From Metamycoplasma phocicerebrale (GTDB lineage Bacteria; Bacillota_I; Bacilli_A; Mycoplasmatales; Metamycoplasmataceae): DNA of 64,000 nt. The translations under genes and the position numbers were made by a program. Positions 10,414 through 19,869 of the stretch are shown piece after piece (the first letter of the stretch is position 1; every line of letters starts with the position of its first letter). The notes beneath the pieces were generated by a model. That model was not told the DNA's origin. It saw only the letters and a list, made by a program, of their open reading frames with translations, and did not search any database. Location: assembly GCF_003383595.3 (NCBI RefSeq), contig NZ_CP033058.2, positions 186,001 to 250,000 of the forward strand. The letters are read 5' to 3'.

Positions 10414-11016
10414 ATGTCAAGATTTTTAGGGTCTATCTTCAAAAAATCAAGAAGATATGGAACATCACTTTTAGAAAACAATAAGGAATTTACAAAAGGC
10501 AAAAAAAGAACAACAGCACCAGGGCAACATGGAGCTAGAAGATCAAAACCTTCTGACTACCAATTACATATGTATGAAAAACAAAAAGTTAGATTTATGT
10601 ATGGTTTAAATGAAAGACAATTTAAAAATTTATTTAATATTGCTGTTAGAAAAGAAGGTGTTACAGGTACTAATCTATTACAATTGGTAGAATCAAGATT
10701 AGATAACTTAGTTTTTAGAGCTGGTTTTGCTCGTACAAGAGCACAAGCAAGACAATTTGTTAATCATAATCATGTTATAGTAGATGGACATAAAGCAAAT
10801 ATTCCATCAATGCTTATTAAACCAGGATCAGTTATTGAAATTAAAGCTTCATTAGAAAATAATGCTAATGTTAAAGATGCTTTAGAAGTAATGCAAACTG
10901 CTCAATGATTAAGTCGTGAAAATAATAAAGTAACCTTTACTAGATTACCCGAAAGAAATGAATTTGCAAAAGAAATTGATGAATCATTAATTGTTGAATA
11001 CTACAACAGACGTTAA
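10414..11016 (+). CDS. rpsD: 30S ribosomal protein uS4
   Basis: Predicted 200 residues, the normal length. uS4 binds 16S rRNA early in 30S assembly. It shows the typical start [16 protein letters not shown], the TAPGQHG motif, the S4 RNA-binding domain ([32 protein letters not shown]) and the C-terminal end IVEYYNRR. The ATG at 10414 follows AAAGGAAA. One internal TGA is read as Trp. The gene is monocistronic, with a long leader upstream and a terminator downstream. Confidence 0.97.
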
Positions 11017-11025
11017 TTGTATAAA

Positions 11026-11058
11026 AAAAATTTCCCAAACAAACGGGAAGTTTTTTAT
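11026..11058 (+). terminator. Intrinsic terminator of rpsD
   Basis: An approximately 10-bp stem with core TTCCC/GGGAA (11027-11036 and 11045-11054) is followed by TTTTTT. The A-run on the left also lets it serve the minus-strand gene that ends just to the right. Confidence 0.8.
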
Positions 11059-11066
11059 TACTTTTT

Positions 11067-11693
11067 TTAATTAGAATTTTCAATATCAAAAATAACTTTT
11101 TCAATATTTGTTATTAGTACATTATGAACAAAAAAATGTGTGTGTGAGTTTTTATCCAAAAATGATTCATTTGCTTTTTTTAAATTAATTATCATATTTT
11201 CATATAGGTTAGCAATAGCTCCTAAATTACCCTTAATTAAAGGTGTATTTAATAAATAATTTAATTCTTTTTCTGCTATATAAGGATCAACAAAAACAAA
11301 GTAAGGCTCAAAAGTGTTATCTATATTTTTATTCAATGTAATCAAAGAACCACCTAAACCATCTTTATTTATTATTTGAATTAAATTTTTTAATTCTTTA
11401 AGTTTTATTTGACTAAAATATGAAGAATTTATTATTGATTTTATTATCTCATCTTCTTTATTATATTCTTCTTTAAAAAGCTTATTTGAAGTTATAAAAA
11501 ACTCACCAGGTTCGATATAAGTATCTTGTAATTTCTCATCTTCTTTTTTTAAATAATCAGCCAAAGAAATGGAATTAAAAAATTTTTTATTCGAAATTCT
11601 TTTATATAAAACGAAATCTCCTATATCAACCATTGGTATAATTGAAAAATTGTCTAATTCGTCTATTGGACTTAATAATTTTGTGCAAAGCAT
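11067..11693 (-). CDS. Unknown protein downstream of the SRP RNA
   Basis: Predicted 208-residue soluble protein with no Trp and no signal or membrane segment. I do not recognise the family. The start at 11693 is set by a strong GAGGTGAT Shine-Dalgarno at 11696-11703. That site lies directly after the U-rich 3' end of the SRP RNA gene on the same strand. No separate promoter is visible, so it may be expressed by read-through from the SRP RNA promoter. It ends convergently with rpsD across a shared terminator. Confidence 0.7.
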   Translation of the reverse strand: MLCTKLLSPIDELDNFSIIPMVDIGDFVLYKRISNKKFFNSISLADYLKKEDEKLQDTYIEPGEFFITSNKLFKEEYNKEDEIIKSIINSSYFSQIKLKELKNLIQIINKDGLGGSLITLNKNIDNTFEPYFVFVDPYIAEKELNYLLNTPLIKGNLGAIANLYENMIINLKKANESFLDKNSHTHFFVHNVLITNIEKVIFDIENSN

Positions 11694-11708
11694 ATATCAC
11701 CTCAAAAT

Positions 11709-11790
11709 AAAAACCACAAGACACTGCACTTCTCGATATGGCTGCTATATTTCTATCCTGACCAGTTTACAAGGTTGCTGTTCTCATGGC
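11709..11790 (-). ncRNA. ffs: Signal recognition particle RNA (4.5S-like)
   Basis: The minus strand carries the conserved SRP domain IV: CTGGTCAGG, then a 3-bp stem capped by the GNRA tetraloop GAAA, then AGCAGCC. This is the Ffh-binding hairpin. The two ends pair (CCATGAGA with TCTTGTGG, GU allowed), and a U-run follows. Length is about 82 nt, the short bacterial form without an Alu domain. Its -10 box TATAAT (plus strand 11797-11802) sits 6 nt before the 5' end. The ends are estimated to within a few bases. Confidence 0.9.
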
Positions 11791-11796
11791 TTAATT

Positions 11797-11802
11797 ATTA
11801 TA
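11797..11802 (-). promoter_or_regulatory. -10 box of the SRP RNA gene
   Basis: A perfect TATAAT on the minus strand, 6 nt before the predicted RNA 5' end. Confidence 0.75.
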
Positions 11803-11968
11803 CTATAAATATTTTATGATAATTTAATTTATTTATACTTAGCTTAATAAATTATTTTGTCATTGTACTTGTATTATGTATTAATTTTTGTAATTTTATT
11901 TAAATGTTATAGAAATGAAAACAATTATTTTTTTATTTTAATTTAAATATCAAGTATTAAATTAATAG

Positions 11969-12005
11969 ACCTTAAAATATAAATCAAATTTTAAGGTGCT
12001 ATAAT
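11969..12005 (+). promoter_or_regulatory. Perfect inverted repeat beside a -10 box (possible operator)
   Basis: ACCTTAAAAT (11969-11978) and ATTTTAAGGT (11988-11997) form a perfect 10-bp inverted repeat with a 9-nt spacer. It ends 2 nt before TATAAT (12000-12005) and covers the -35 region of the lipoprotein promoter. No plus-strand transcript upstream needs a terminator here, so a repressor site is more likely. The regulator is unknown. Confidence 0.5.
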
Positions 12006-12062
12006 TTTTTTAATAAATATGCAATTAAATGAATTATTATGTAGTTAATTAATAGGAGAATT

Positions 12063-15000
12063 ATGAAAAAAAGTAAAAAAATATTAATTAGTTTAGGGTT
12101 ATTGACCCCTATGGCAACAATAATACCAATGTTATCAGTATCTTGTAAAAAACCAAAAGATAGTGGCAAAGACAATAAAAATAACCATGAGAAAGATAAG
12201 GAAGACAATAATAAAAAAGATGATCAAAACAATCATGAAAATGATTCAAAAGAAGATGAACACAATAATGATTTAAATGAAGCTGAGGAAACCAAGAATC
12301 TAGAATCTTTTTTTGCAACAATTGATAATTAATGAAAAAAATTTATTTTTAAATAAAAAGAAAACATTAGAAAATTTTAATGAAAATGAATTTAAAGGGA
12401 AATTTATTTCTTCCTTAAAATTAAATACTGAAATTGAAGTTATTAATTATAAATTTAAAAAGGATATTAAAAAAGGAGAAATTATTGTATCTTTTAATCT
12501 AAAGAAATTACTAAAGAATAAAAAAGATATTACAACCAAAACACCAAAAATTATAAAAATAATTGGATTTGCAATACCTAAAAATGAATATGAAAACTTG
12601 ACTTTAGAACAATTTAATTCTTTAGTTGAAACAAAAACTAATAGAATAACACCCTCAATAAATAAAGAAATAGTAAAAAAACAAATATTAGCTTCAGAAA
12701 TTAGCCCAAAAGATTTATTTTTTTCTGAGGAATTAGAAAATTCAAAAATTGTTCCAATTTATAGCTTACAAGTAGATGTTGCAAATGGGAGTATACTTAT
12801 TAAATATTATTTTCAAGCCGAATATATAGATTCATTAGGTGTTTCTACATTAATTAAGACTAAGACGTTCTTTAATAATTAATGGCTTTAAAAATGATTT
12901 AGATGTAATTAACGAATCTATTGATGAAGTTGAATTAAAAGATTTAAATGAATCAAATTTAAAATATTTGCCGTCAGAATATAAAAAAATGATTACAAAA
13001 GAAGCTTTTTTGGGTCTTGATTTAAATTATGAATTTAATTATAATGTTAAAGATGATGATGCAAAAGGCACTTTGGAAATTCAATATTATTATGTAGATA
13101 AAAGAACAAATAAACAATCGAATTTAATAACTAAAAAAATTAAAAATTTAGATGATTTAAAAACTAGAAATGTTCGAAATGAACAACAAAGAATAAATGA
13201 AGAATTTGAAAAATATAGCATAAATGATATGCTTCATGTAAGAAAAGAAGAAAAATTATTTTCTGAAATTAAGAAAGAAGATTTTTCTATATCATTAGAT
13301 CAAGCTGAATTGGTAATAGATAAATTAACTTTTTATAATAAAAAAGATCCATATTTGTATGTTGGATATTATTTTAGAAGTTTAAAAGAAGGATATGAAA
13401 ATTTAAAAACAGAAACTAAATATGTTTATATTTATGGTTTTAAAAAACAAAATTATTATGATAGGGATTTAGAAATAAAAAATCAAGAAGACCTAGATTC
13501 TATATTGTCATCTATATACATAGATATAGAAGATAAAAATCCTTTTACTAAATCAAGCCGCTATTCAAGTCAAGTTAAAGACCTAAAAGATTTAAATATA
13601 AATAACGAAAATGAAAATGTGGTAGTTAAAATTAAACAAATTATTCCCGATGAAATTGATGGAGAATTAAATATAGAAGTATATTTAGAAGATAAAAGAA
13701 CTAAAAAAACTTCAATAAAAACCAAATTTTATAAAATCAGTGGTTATAAAAAATTTGAAATTAATGACGAAAGTAAAGAAAAAAAGAGATTGAACGGTTT
13801 AGGCAAAAATTCAATAAAACATTTTTCTTTAAAAAATGAATATTCATATAAAAAACTTCCTTCAGAAATTACAAAAGAAGACTTTAATATTTATAAAGAT
13901 AATAATAGTGAAGTCGAAATAATAGGTTTTTCTGATGTGAATGATTATAAAGGTTGATTATGAGTTAAATTTAAAGTTAAATCAAAACAATATAAATTTA
14001 AAAATGTTTATTCAAAAGAATATGGATTCTGATTCTATACTCCTTATAATGCATCTAATTATTTAGATGATACTAAAAGGGAATTAGAAAAGAAAATAAA
14101 TAATAATTCAATATCTTATAGTTATGAACTTTATGAAAATATAGATAAGAACAAAGAAAATACATTACCTTCTGCAATAAAAAATAAATATTTAAATATA
14201 ACTTTTAGTGAACAAAAATATTCATTATATAAAATACAATTATATCCAAATGATTTAGAAGGAACTCTTAGAGTTGAATTTAGTGTAAATATGCATGATA
14301 ATAAATTAAATGAAAATATATTTACATACAATACAATAAGTTTTACAATTTCAGGTCTTTTATCAACAAAAAAAGCTCTTAAAAATCAAGAACAACAAAT
14401 TATTGATAGTTTGAACAAAGATGATGATATAGTTATACTTAACAATATTGAAAATTTAGATGAAAAAAATATTAATCAAATAACAAAAGATGATTTTGTA
14501 ATTAATCCAAATAAAGGAGAAAAAATTGCCAAAGTAAAATTAATTATAATTAGCTTAAATATAAATAAAGATAGTATTGACTTTTCTTATTATTTACAAA
14601 AAGAATTGCCTAACATTGAAACGATTCATTCTGAAATAATTACTAAAAAAATTAAATTATTATCAAATGATGAAAAAATAATTTATAACATGAATAAACT
14701 TAAAGTTCCTTTAAATTCTAAATACATTAAACCTGGTATTTACACAAGAGAACAAGTTGAAAGTATTTTTTGAAATACTGATGAAGCAGCTAAAATGTTA
14801 AATATATTTCAATTTATCAAAGAAAATAATTACATTTTAAAAATCAAAAAAATGAGTTTTGAAAAATTATGATACATTTTTGATAAAGGAAATTACACCA
14901 TAGATTATAGATTTTCTCTTTTATCAAAAGATAAAAAAATAGAATCAAAAGATTTTGAAGGCAAAATTTCAATAAAAACTATTATGACTAAAAGAAATAT

Positions 15001-15289
15001 TTTAAGAAATTTAAAATCTTCCATTTCCTTTTCATTTAAAAATGAATTAAATAATAATTATACGAAACTAAAAGAACAATTTAAAAAGGGGCAAGCCGAA
15101 TTTAATGTTTTCTTTAAAGCAAATATAGAATTAAATGAACGCTTTATTTTTGACAAAGAGCTTAATAAAAATATTGATTATTCAATAGTTTCTATTAATG
15201 AAGAAAAAAATATTGTTATTATAAGAGGTGATATTCATTATTATGGCCTAGAATTTGCTATTGATTTTACATATTCAATGTCAAATTAA
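12063..15289 (+). pseudogene. Multi-repeat lipoprotein gene with two frameshifts
   Basis: The first frame gives a lipoprotein signal (LSVSC) and a Lys/Asp/Asn linker, then stops at 12332. The second frame carries coding sequence to 12882. The third runs from about 12854 to 15289 with only TGA (Trp) interruptions. Removing one T from the T7 run at 12308-12314 joins the first two frames. Removing one base near 12868-12876 joins the second to the third. The combined product would be about 1075 residues with roughly eight or nine degenerate repeats of about 100 residues (patterns LPSE, then G-T/E-L-x-I, then a Tyr-rich strand and GF), resembling lipoprotein-associated type-17 domains. It could be decayed, phase-variable or affected by base-calling errors. 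A TAGGAG Shine-Dalgarno precedes the ATG. Confidence 0.75.
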
Positions 15290-15325
15290 ATATTTTAAAA
15301 ATAATTTAAAAAATTTTTAAAATTA

Positions 15326-15331
15326 TATAAT
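15326..15331 (+). promoter_or_regulatory. -10 box of the surface protein gene at 15393
   Basis: A TATAAT 61 nt before the ATG, in a very AT-rich spacer. No -35 box is seen. Confidence 0.45.
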
Positions 15332-15392
15332 ATAAGCAAAATTAAAAAAACAAAAAACATTTTATATTTATATTTAATTAGGAGAAATTATT

Positions 15393-16322
15393 ATGAGCAA
15401 AAAAGCTTTAAAAATTACAGGTATCGTTTTAGGTACAGCAGTAGTAGTTGCTGGTTTAGCTACCATTCCTTATATTGTTCAACGTGAAATAAATAAAAAT
15501 AGAAAATCACCTATTGAACAAAAAAATATAGAATTAAATAAATTAGCTAATGGTATAGCAGATGCAAAAGTTAAAAAAAGTTTTAGCGAAGAAGATAAGA
15601 AATTTAAAGAACAATACAAAAAAGATAGTTCAAAAATTATCACAAAAATCTTAAGTGACAAAAAATTAATGGACGCTATTGGAAAAGCAGAAGAAGCAAA
15701 AGTTAAAGAATATTATCAAGAAGCTTTGGATGTTTTATCAAATATTATTGTTGACATACAATTAAATTTATTAAAAGCTTATAAAACAAATCCAAAAGAA
15801 AACAAAATTTCAGATGGATTGGCAGCATTAAAAAAATATTTAACAAAAGAAAAATTACAAGAAATAGTTAGATCTAAGAATGGAATAGCTGATTTTGTTG
15901 TGGAATTTGGTAAAAAAGTTGGTGGATACGCTAAAACAATTTTTAATGTATTAAAACAAAAAGAATCAACAAAAAAAATAACCAAAATTAATGATTTAAT
16001 TGAGGCTATAGATAAAAAATTTACAGGAAAAGACAATGTCTTTGTACAATCATCTAAGAAATTGAAAGAATTTGATTTTAGTAGTGTGGAATTACATGGA
16101 TATGAAAAAACTTTTAAAAAATTAGTTGCAATTATTACAGAAGCTAAACAAGATGCAATTAATGTTTTAAACTCTGTTGGATTATCAAAAGAAGAAATAG
16201 AAGTTGTAAAAAGTGAGATTAAACCTTATTATGAAATGTTACAAACAGGTTTAAATTCTTCAATTGATTTATTTCAAAAATCATTAAAGAGTTTAGCCAA
16301 AGTTCTTGAAACTTTAAAATAG
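15393..16322 (+). CDS. Membrane-anchored helical surface protein
   Basis: Predicted 309 residues with no Trp or Cys. A single N-terminal hydrophobic segment (residues about 7-29) should anchor or export it. There is no lipobox Cys. The rest is Lys/Glu-rich and predicted helical. No family is recognised. The signal resembles that of the coiled-coil protein at 51174. The start is supported by TTAGGAGAA. It lies between two type-17-repeat lipoprotein genes and ends at a terminator. Confidence 0.7.
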   Translation: MSKKALKITGIVLGTAVVVAGLATIPYIVQREINKNRKSPIEQKNIELNKLANGIADAKVKKSFSEEDKKFKEQYKKDSSKIITKILSDKKLMDAIGKAEEAKVKEYYQEALDVLSNIIVDIQLNLLKAYKTNPKENKISDGLAALKKYLTKEKLQEIVRSKNGIADFVVEFGKKVGGYAKTIFNVLKQKESTKKITKINDLIEAIDKKFTGKDNVFVQSSKKLKEFDFSSVELHGYEKTFKKLVAIITEAKQDAINVLNSVGLSKEEIEVVKSEIKPYYEMLQTGLNSSIDLFQKSLKSLAKVLETLK

Positions 16323-16337
16323 TTATTATAAAAATAA

Positions 16338-16371
16338 AACATAGGGGTATATGGATGCCTTTATGTTTTTG
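16338..16371 (+). terminator. Intrinsic terminator
   Basis: A 10-bp stem with two GU pairs (AACATAGGGG with CCTTTATGTT, 16338-16347 and 16358-16367) is followed by a short T-run. Confidence 0.65.
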
Positions 16372-16415
16372 TTAATTTAATATATTTAATATTAAAGATA
16401 TGTATATGGAGAATT

Positions 16416-18389
16416 ATGAAAAAGAAAAGAAAATTAATTTTATTGTCTACTGTTTTGACTTCTTTCACAGTTATTTTACCTAGCATTTTAATATCATGCA
16501 ATGATAGCAAAAAAATTAAATATTTAAAAAAAGAAATTACAAAAAAAACCAGTTTAATAAAACCTATTTTGAAATCTAACATAAAAAAAGATCATATTCT
16601 TCCTTCAAAAGTTAATTTTAATGATATATATTTTAATTCATTGCCTGATAAAACTTACTTAAGGACAAAAGGCCCTTTAATTGCAAATGATATTAAAGGT
16701 GAGTTAACAGTAAATTATTATTTTGAATTTGAATTTGTTGATAATAGTAAAAAGATAAATTGAATTAAAACTGATATTTTTTCAAAAACAATAAGAGGGT
16801 TTAAAAATTTATATACCGATTTAAATAATGAAATAGATAAAGTAGTTTTGGAAATTAGTGAGGACCAAAAAGAAAAACAATTACCTTCCGAATTTGTAAA
16901 AAATCTAGATAATTTTATTTTTAAAAATATATCAAAACAATTTCAATTTAATACAAAATTTTATGAAGATAATAACAGAGGTACAATTAATGTAGAAATG
17001 TCTTATACTAATTTGAAAACTAAAATAACTTCAAAAATCATAAATAAAAAATTTTTTGGTTTTGAAACTATACAAAAAAGAGAATTAAGAATAAAACAAG
17101 AAAAAGAAAATGAGTTTAATAGATTAGAAAAATTATTGGAAAATTTAATTTTTGAATATGATGGCTATGATTCCTTAAGTAGACCCATTGATGATATTAG
17201 ATTGAATGATTTTAAAACTAATTTATCTTCTAATTCGGAGGCACAAATAGTAGAATCTGAAATTTCTGTTTATGATAAGTTTAAGGGAACTCTCACTTTT
17301 AAACTATATTTAAGATCTACTAAAAAGGGATTAGAAGAGATTCAAACGAAAACTATTAGAACATTTATTATAGGCGGCTTCGCTAAAGATAAAGAATTAT
17401 TTTATCAATCATTATATAACGAATTTATTAACTCACAAGAATTCAAAAATTATCAACAAAAAATTAAAGATAATTTAGAATCAAATAAAATAGATGAAGA
17501 ATTAAAAAACATAATTAAAAATAAAGAACAAGTTATAAAAGCAACAAAAGATGAATATAAAAAATTAAGTGAAAGTATAGAAAAAACTTTTTTAGAGTCA
17601 GCTAAAACTTCAATTGAAATTTTTATGCAATTTTCACAAGATACAGAATTAATCACAAAAATTTATAAGCATTTAAATAATATGTTAATTAATACAAATG
17701 AATATTTATTAAATAATTTATTATTTGCAGCAAAAGATGAAAAGCAAAAGGGATTTTTAGCATTTAAAAATATTATTTCTCGTCAAATTACTGCCGCTAC
17801 AACAGGAGTTTGAGCCCAAAAAATATTTGAAAATGTTGGTATTGGATTTAGCGATTTTACTGAATTAATAAACATTTTATTGTTTAATTTAAAACAACAA
17901 AAAACTTTTTTAAAAGACAATAATTCTAAATATAACAAAATTAAAGATTTAACTATTAATCATTTAAAATTTATAGTTGATTACTTCACTAATTTAAAAT
18001 GAAATTATTTAATTCATGGAGCAGAGCCTGCACAACCCTTATATGATGACACTCCATTTGATACAAAAAATAGAAGAGCTGGAAAAATTCAGTTAACACT
18101 TGGAGGGGGATGAAACATATTGTTTGACACTGAAAAATTTTATATTAAAAAGTATTTAAATAAAAATACTGATGGTACTTTTGAAAATAGAATTGATCTC
18201 AAATTTAAATTAGAACAATTAGTTTTAAGCAATGACATTAATGAAAATGAGAGCAATGATTTATATGATTCATTAACAAAAATAATTTCGCCTTTTACAA
18301 CATTAATTGATGTCTACAATCAAAAAATATATAAAACTTTAAAAAATGATTTGTTTTCAGCTTTAACTAAAATTAATAGTTCAAAATAA
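16416..18389 (+). CDS. Lipoprotein with type-17-like repeats
   Basis: Predicted 657 residues, intact when TGA is read as Trp. The signal ends at ILISC. Two or three repeats of about 100 residues follow, with the pattern LPSK/LPSE, then DIKGELTVNYY, GTINVEMSY or GTLTFKLYL, resembling those in the frameshifted gene at 12063. The alignment of KTIRGFKN here with NGFKN there helped place that gene's second frameshift. After about residue 320 a unique region begins with a predicted coiled coil (about 330-400), and the C-terminal part contains LTLGGGWNILFD. Function is unknown, probably a variable surface antigen or adhesin-like protein. The Shine-Dalgarno is TGGAGAA. Confidence 0.75.
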
Positions 18390-18439
18390 AAATAAAATAT
18401 TTTTAACTAAAAAAATTTTTTTATATATAATATTAGACA

Positions 18440-18538
18440 TAGCAACCATAACGAAGGGGCCCACCTGATTCCATTCCGAACTCAGCAGTTAAGACCTTCA
18501 GTGCCGAAGATACCATTAGGGAAAATAGGTCGTTGCTT
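18440..18538 (+). rRNA. rrf: 5S ribosomal RNA, isolated copy
   Basis: Conserved 5S blocks are present: ACCTGATTCCATTCCGAACTC and CAGTTAAG, then GTGCCGAAGATACC. The ends pair (AGCAAC with GTTGCT). Length is about 100 nt. A TATAAT at 18426-18431 lies about 9 nt upstream. It stands alone, about 43 kb from the 16S-23S genes in this window. The exact ends are estimates. Confidence 0.93.
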
Positions 18539-18564
18539 TTTTTATATTCTTTTTAAAGAATATA
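18537..18564 (+). terminator. Terminator after 5S rRNA
   Basis: A T7 run follows directly on the 5S terminal stem, then a perfect 9-bp palindrome (TATATTCTT with AAGAATATA). Confidence 0.6.
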
Positions 18565-18580
18565 AAAGAACATTAGTTTT

Positions 18581-18591
18581 TATAATATAAT
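18581..18591 (+). promoter_or_regulatory. Overlapping -10 boxes for ackA
   Basis: Two overlapping TATAAT hexamers (18581-18586 and 18586-18591), 32-43 nt before the ackA ATG. Confidence 0.5.
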
Positions 18592-18623
18592 TTAGAAAAT
18601 TTAATTTTATAGTTAGGAGTATT

Positions 18624-19811
18624 ATGAATAAAATATTAGTTATTAACGCGGGATCTAGTTCAATTAAATGAACTTTGTTTAATAAAAATTTACATATTGA
18701 AGCCAAGGGTGTTGCAGAACGTATAAAAATGGATATGGGTAAATTAACACTTAATTATCAAGAATCAAAAATAGAAAAGGATATTTTTCTTCCTTCTTTT
18801 TTAGAAACTGTTAAGCAATTAGTTGAGTTGTGAGAAGAACATGGTATTATTCATGATTATAGTGATATATCTAAGGTAGCATTCAGAGTAGTTAATGGTG
18901 GGCCAAAATTGCAATCTACAACATATGTAAATGAACAAACAATAGATTGGCTAAAGGAATCAATTGATTTGGCTCCAGTGCATAACCCAGGAGCATTGGA
19001 AGCAATAATAGCTTTTAAAGAATTATTTACAAATGCTACAATGTCTATGCATTTTGATACTTCATTTCATAATACATTACCAAAAGTTTCTTATACATAT
19101 CCCATTAATAGTGATTTAGCAAAAGAACTAAATATTAGAAAATATGGTTTTCATGGTTTGAATTATCATTATATAACTGAAAAATGTCAAGAATTATTTA
19201 ATAAACAAAAAATTAATGTAGTTATTATGCATATAGGAAATGGCGCAAGCCTTTGCGCTGTAGAAGATAGCAAATCTATTGATACATCAATGGGTTTTAC
19301 TCCATTGGCAGGTATAATGATGGGTACAAGATCAGGCGATATAGATGCTTCAATAATTCCCTATATAATTAAGCATAAAGGCTTCACAGTAGATGAAATT
19401 TTTAAAATTTTAAATGAAAAATCAGGCATGTTAGGTGTATCTAATGTTTCTTCAGACGTTAGAGATGTTCAAAAAGCTAAAAAAGAAAATTTACGAGCTG
19501 CATTTGCTTTGGATTTGTATACTCAAAGAATAGCAGATTATTTAATTACTTATATTAATAAAATAAAAAATAAATTAGATGCAATAGTTTTTACTGCTGG
19601 TGTAGGAGAAAACGATCATTTAGTGCGAGAACAAGTTATTAAAAAAATTAATTTAATTAATTTAAAAGTAGATGAATCAAAAAACAAAGGTCGTGATTTT
19701 GGAGATTATAAAATAATATCTTCAGATGATAGTGTTATACCAATTTATGTTATAAGAGCGGAAGAAGAAATGTTTATAGCCAAAGAAGCTATTACCATGA
19801 AACAAAATTAG
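18624..19811 (+). CDS. ackA: Acetate kinase
   Basis: Predicted 395 residues, the normal length. It makes ATP from acetyl phosphate and ADP, a main energy step in fermentative mycoplasmas. Visible landmarks are the N-terminal VINAGSSSIKW, FDTSFH (catalytic Asp), YGFHG (His), HIGNGAS, TRSGDID (Arg), FTAGVGEND and the C-terminal RAEEEMFIA (metal-binding Glu). One oddity is RVVNGG where the family normally has HRVVHGG. Two early TGA codons are read as Trp. The start follows TTAGGAG. A phosphotransacetylase gene is not nearby. A terminator follows. Confidence 0.95.
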
Positions 19812-19826
19812 TTTGTTTGTTTTTAA

Positions 19827-19863
19827 AAAACCAACTGCAAAATTAGCAGTCGGTTTTTTTATT
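19827..19863 (+). terminator. Terminator between ackA and the convergent fusion gene
   Basis: A 10-bp stem with one mismatch (AACCAACTGC with GCAGTCGGTT, 19829-19838 and 19845-19854) is followed by seven T. Confidence 0.8.
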
Positions 19864-19869
19864 AAATAT

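Noticed and set aside
15393-16322. Classification of this surface protein as a lipoprotein
   Set aside because: Its N-terminal hydrophobic segment has no Cys for lipid attachment.
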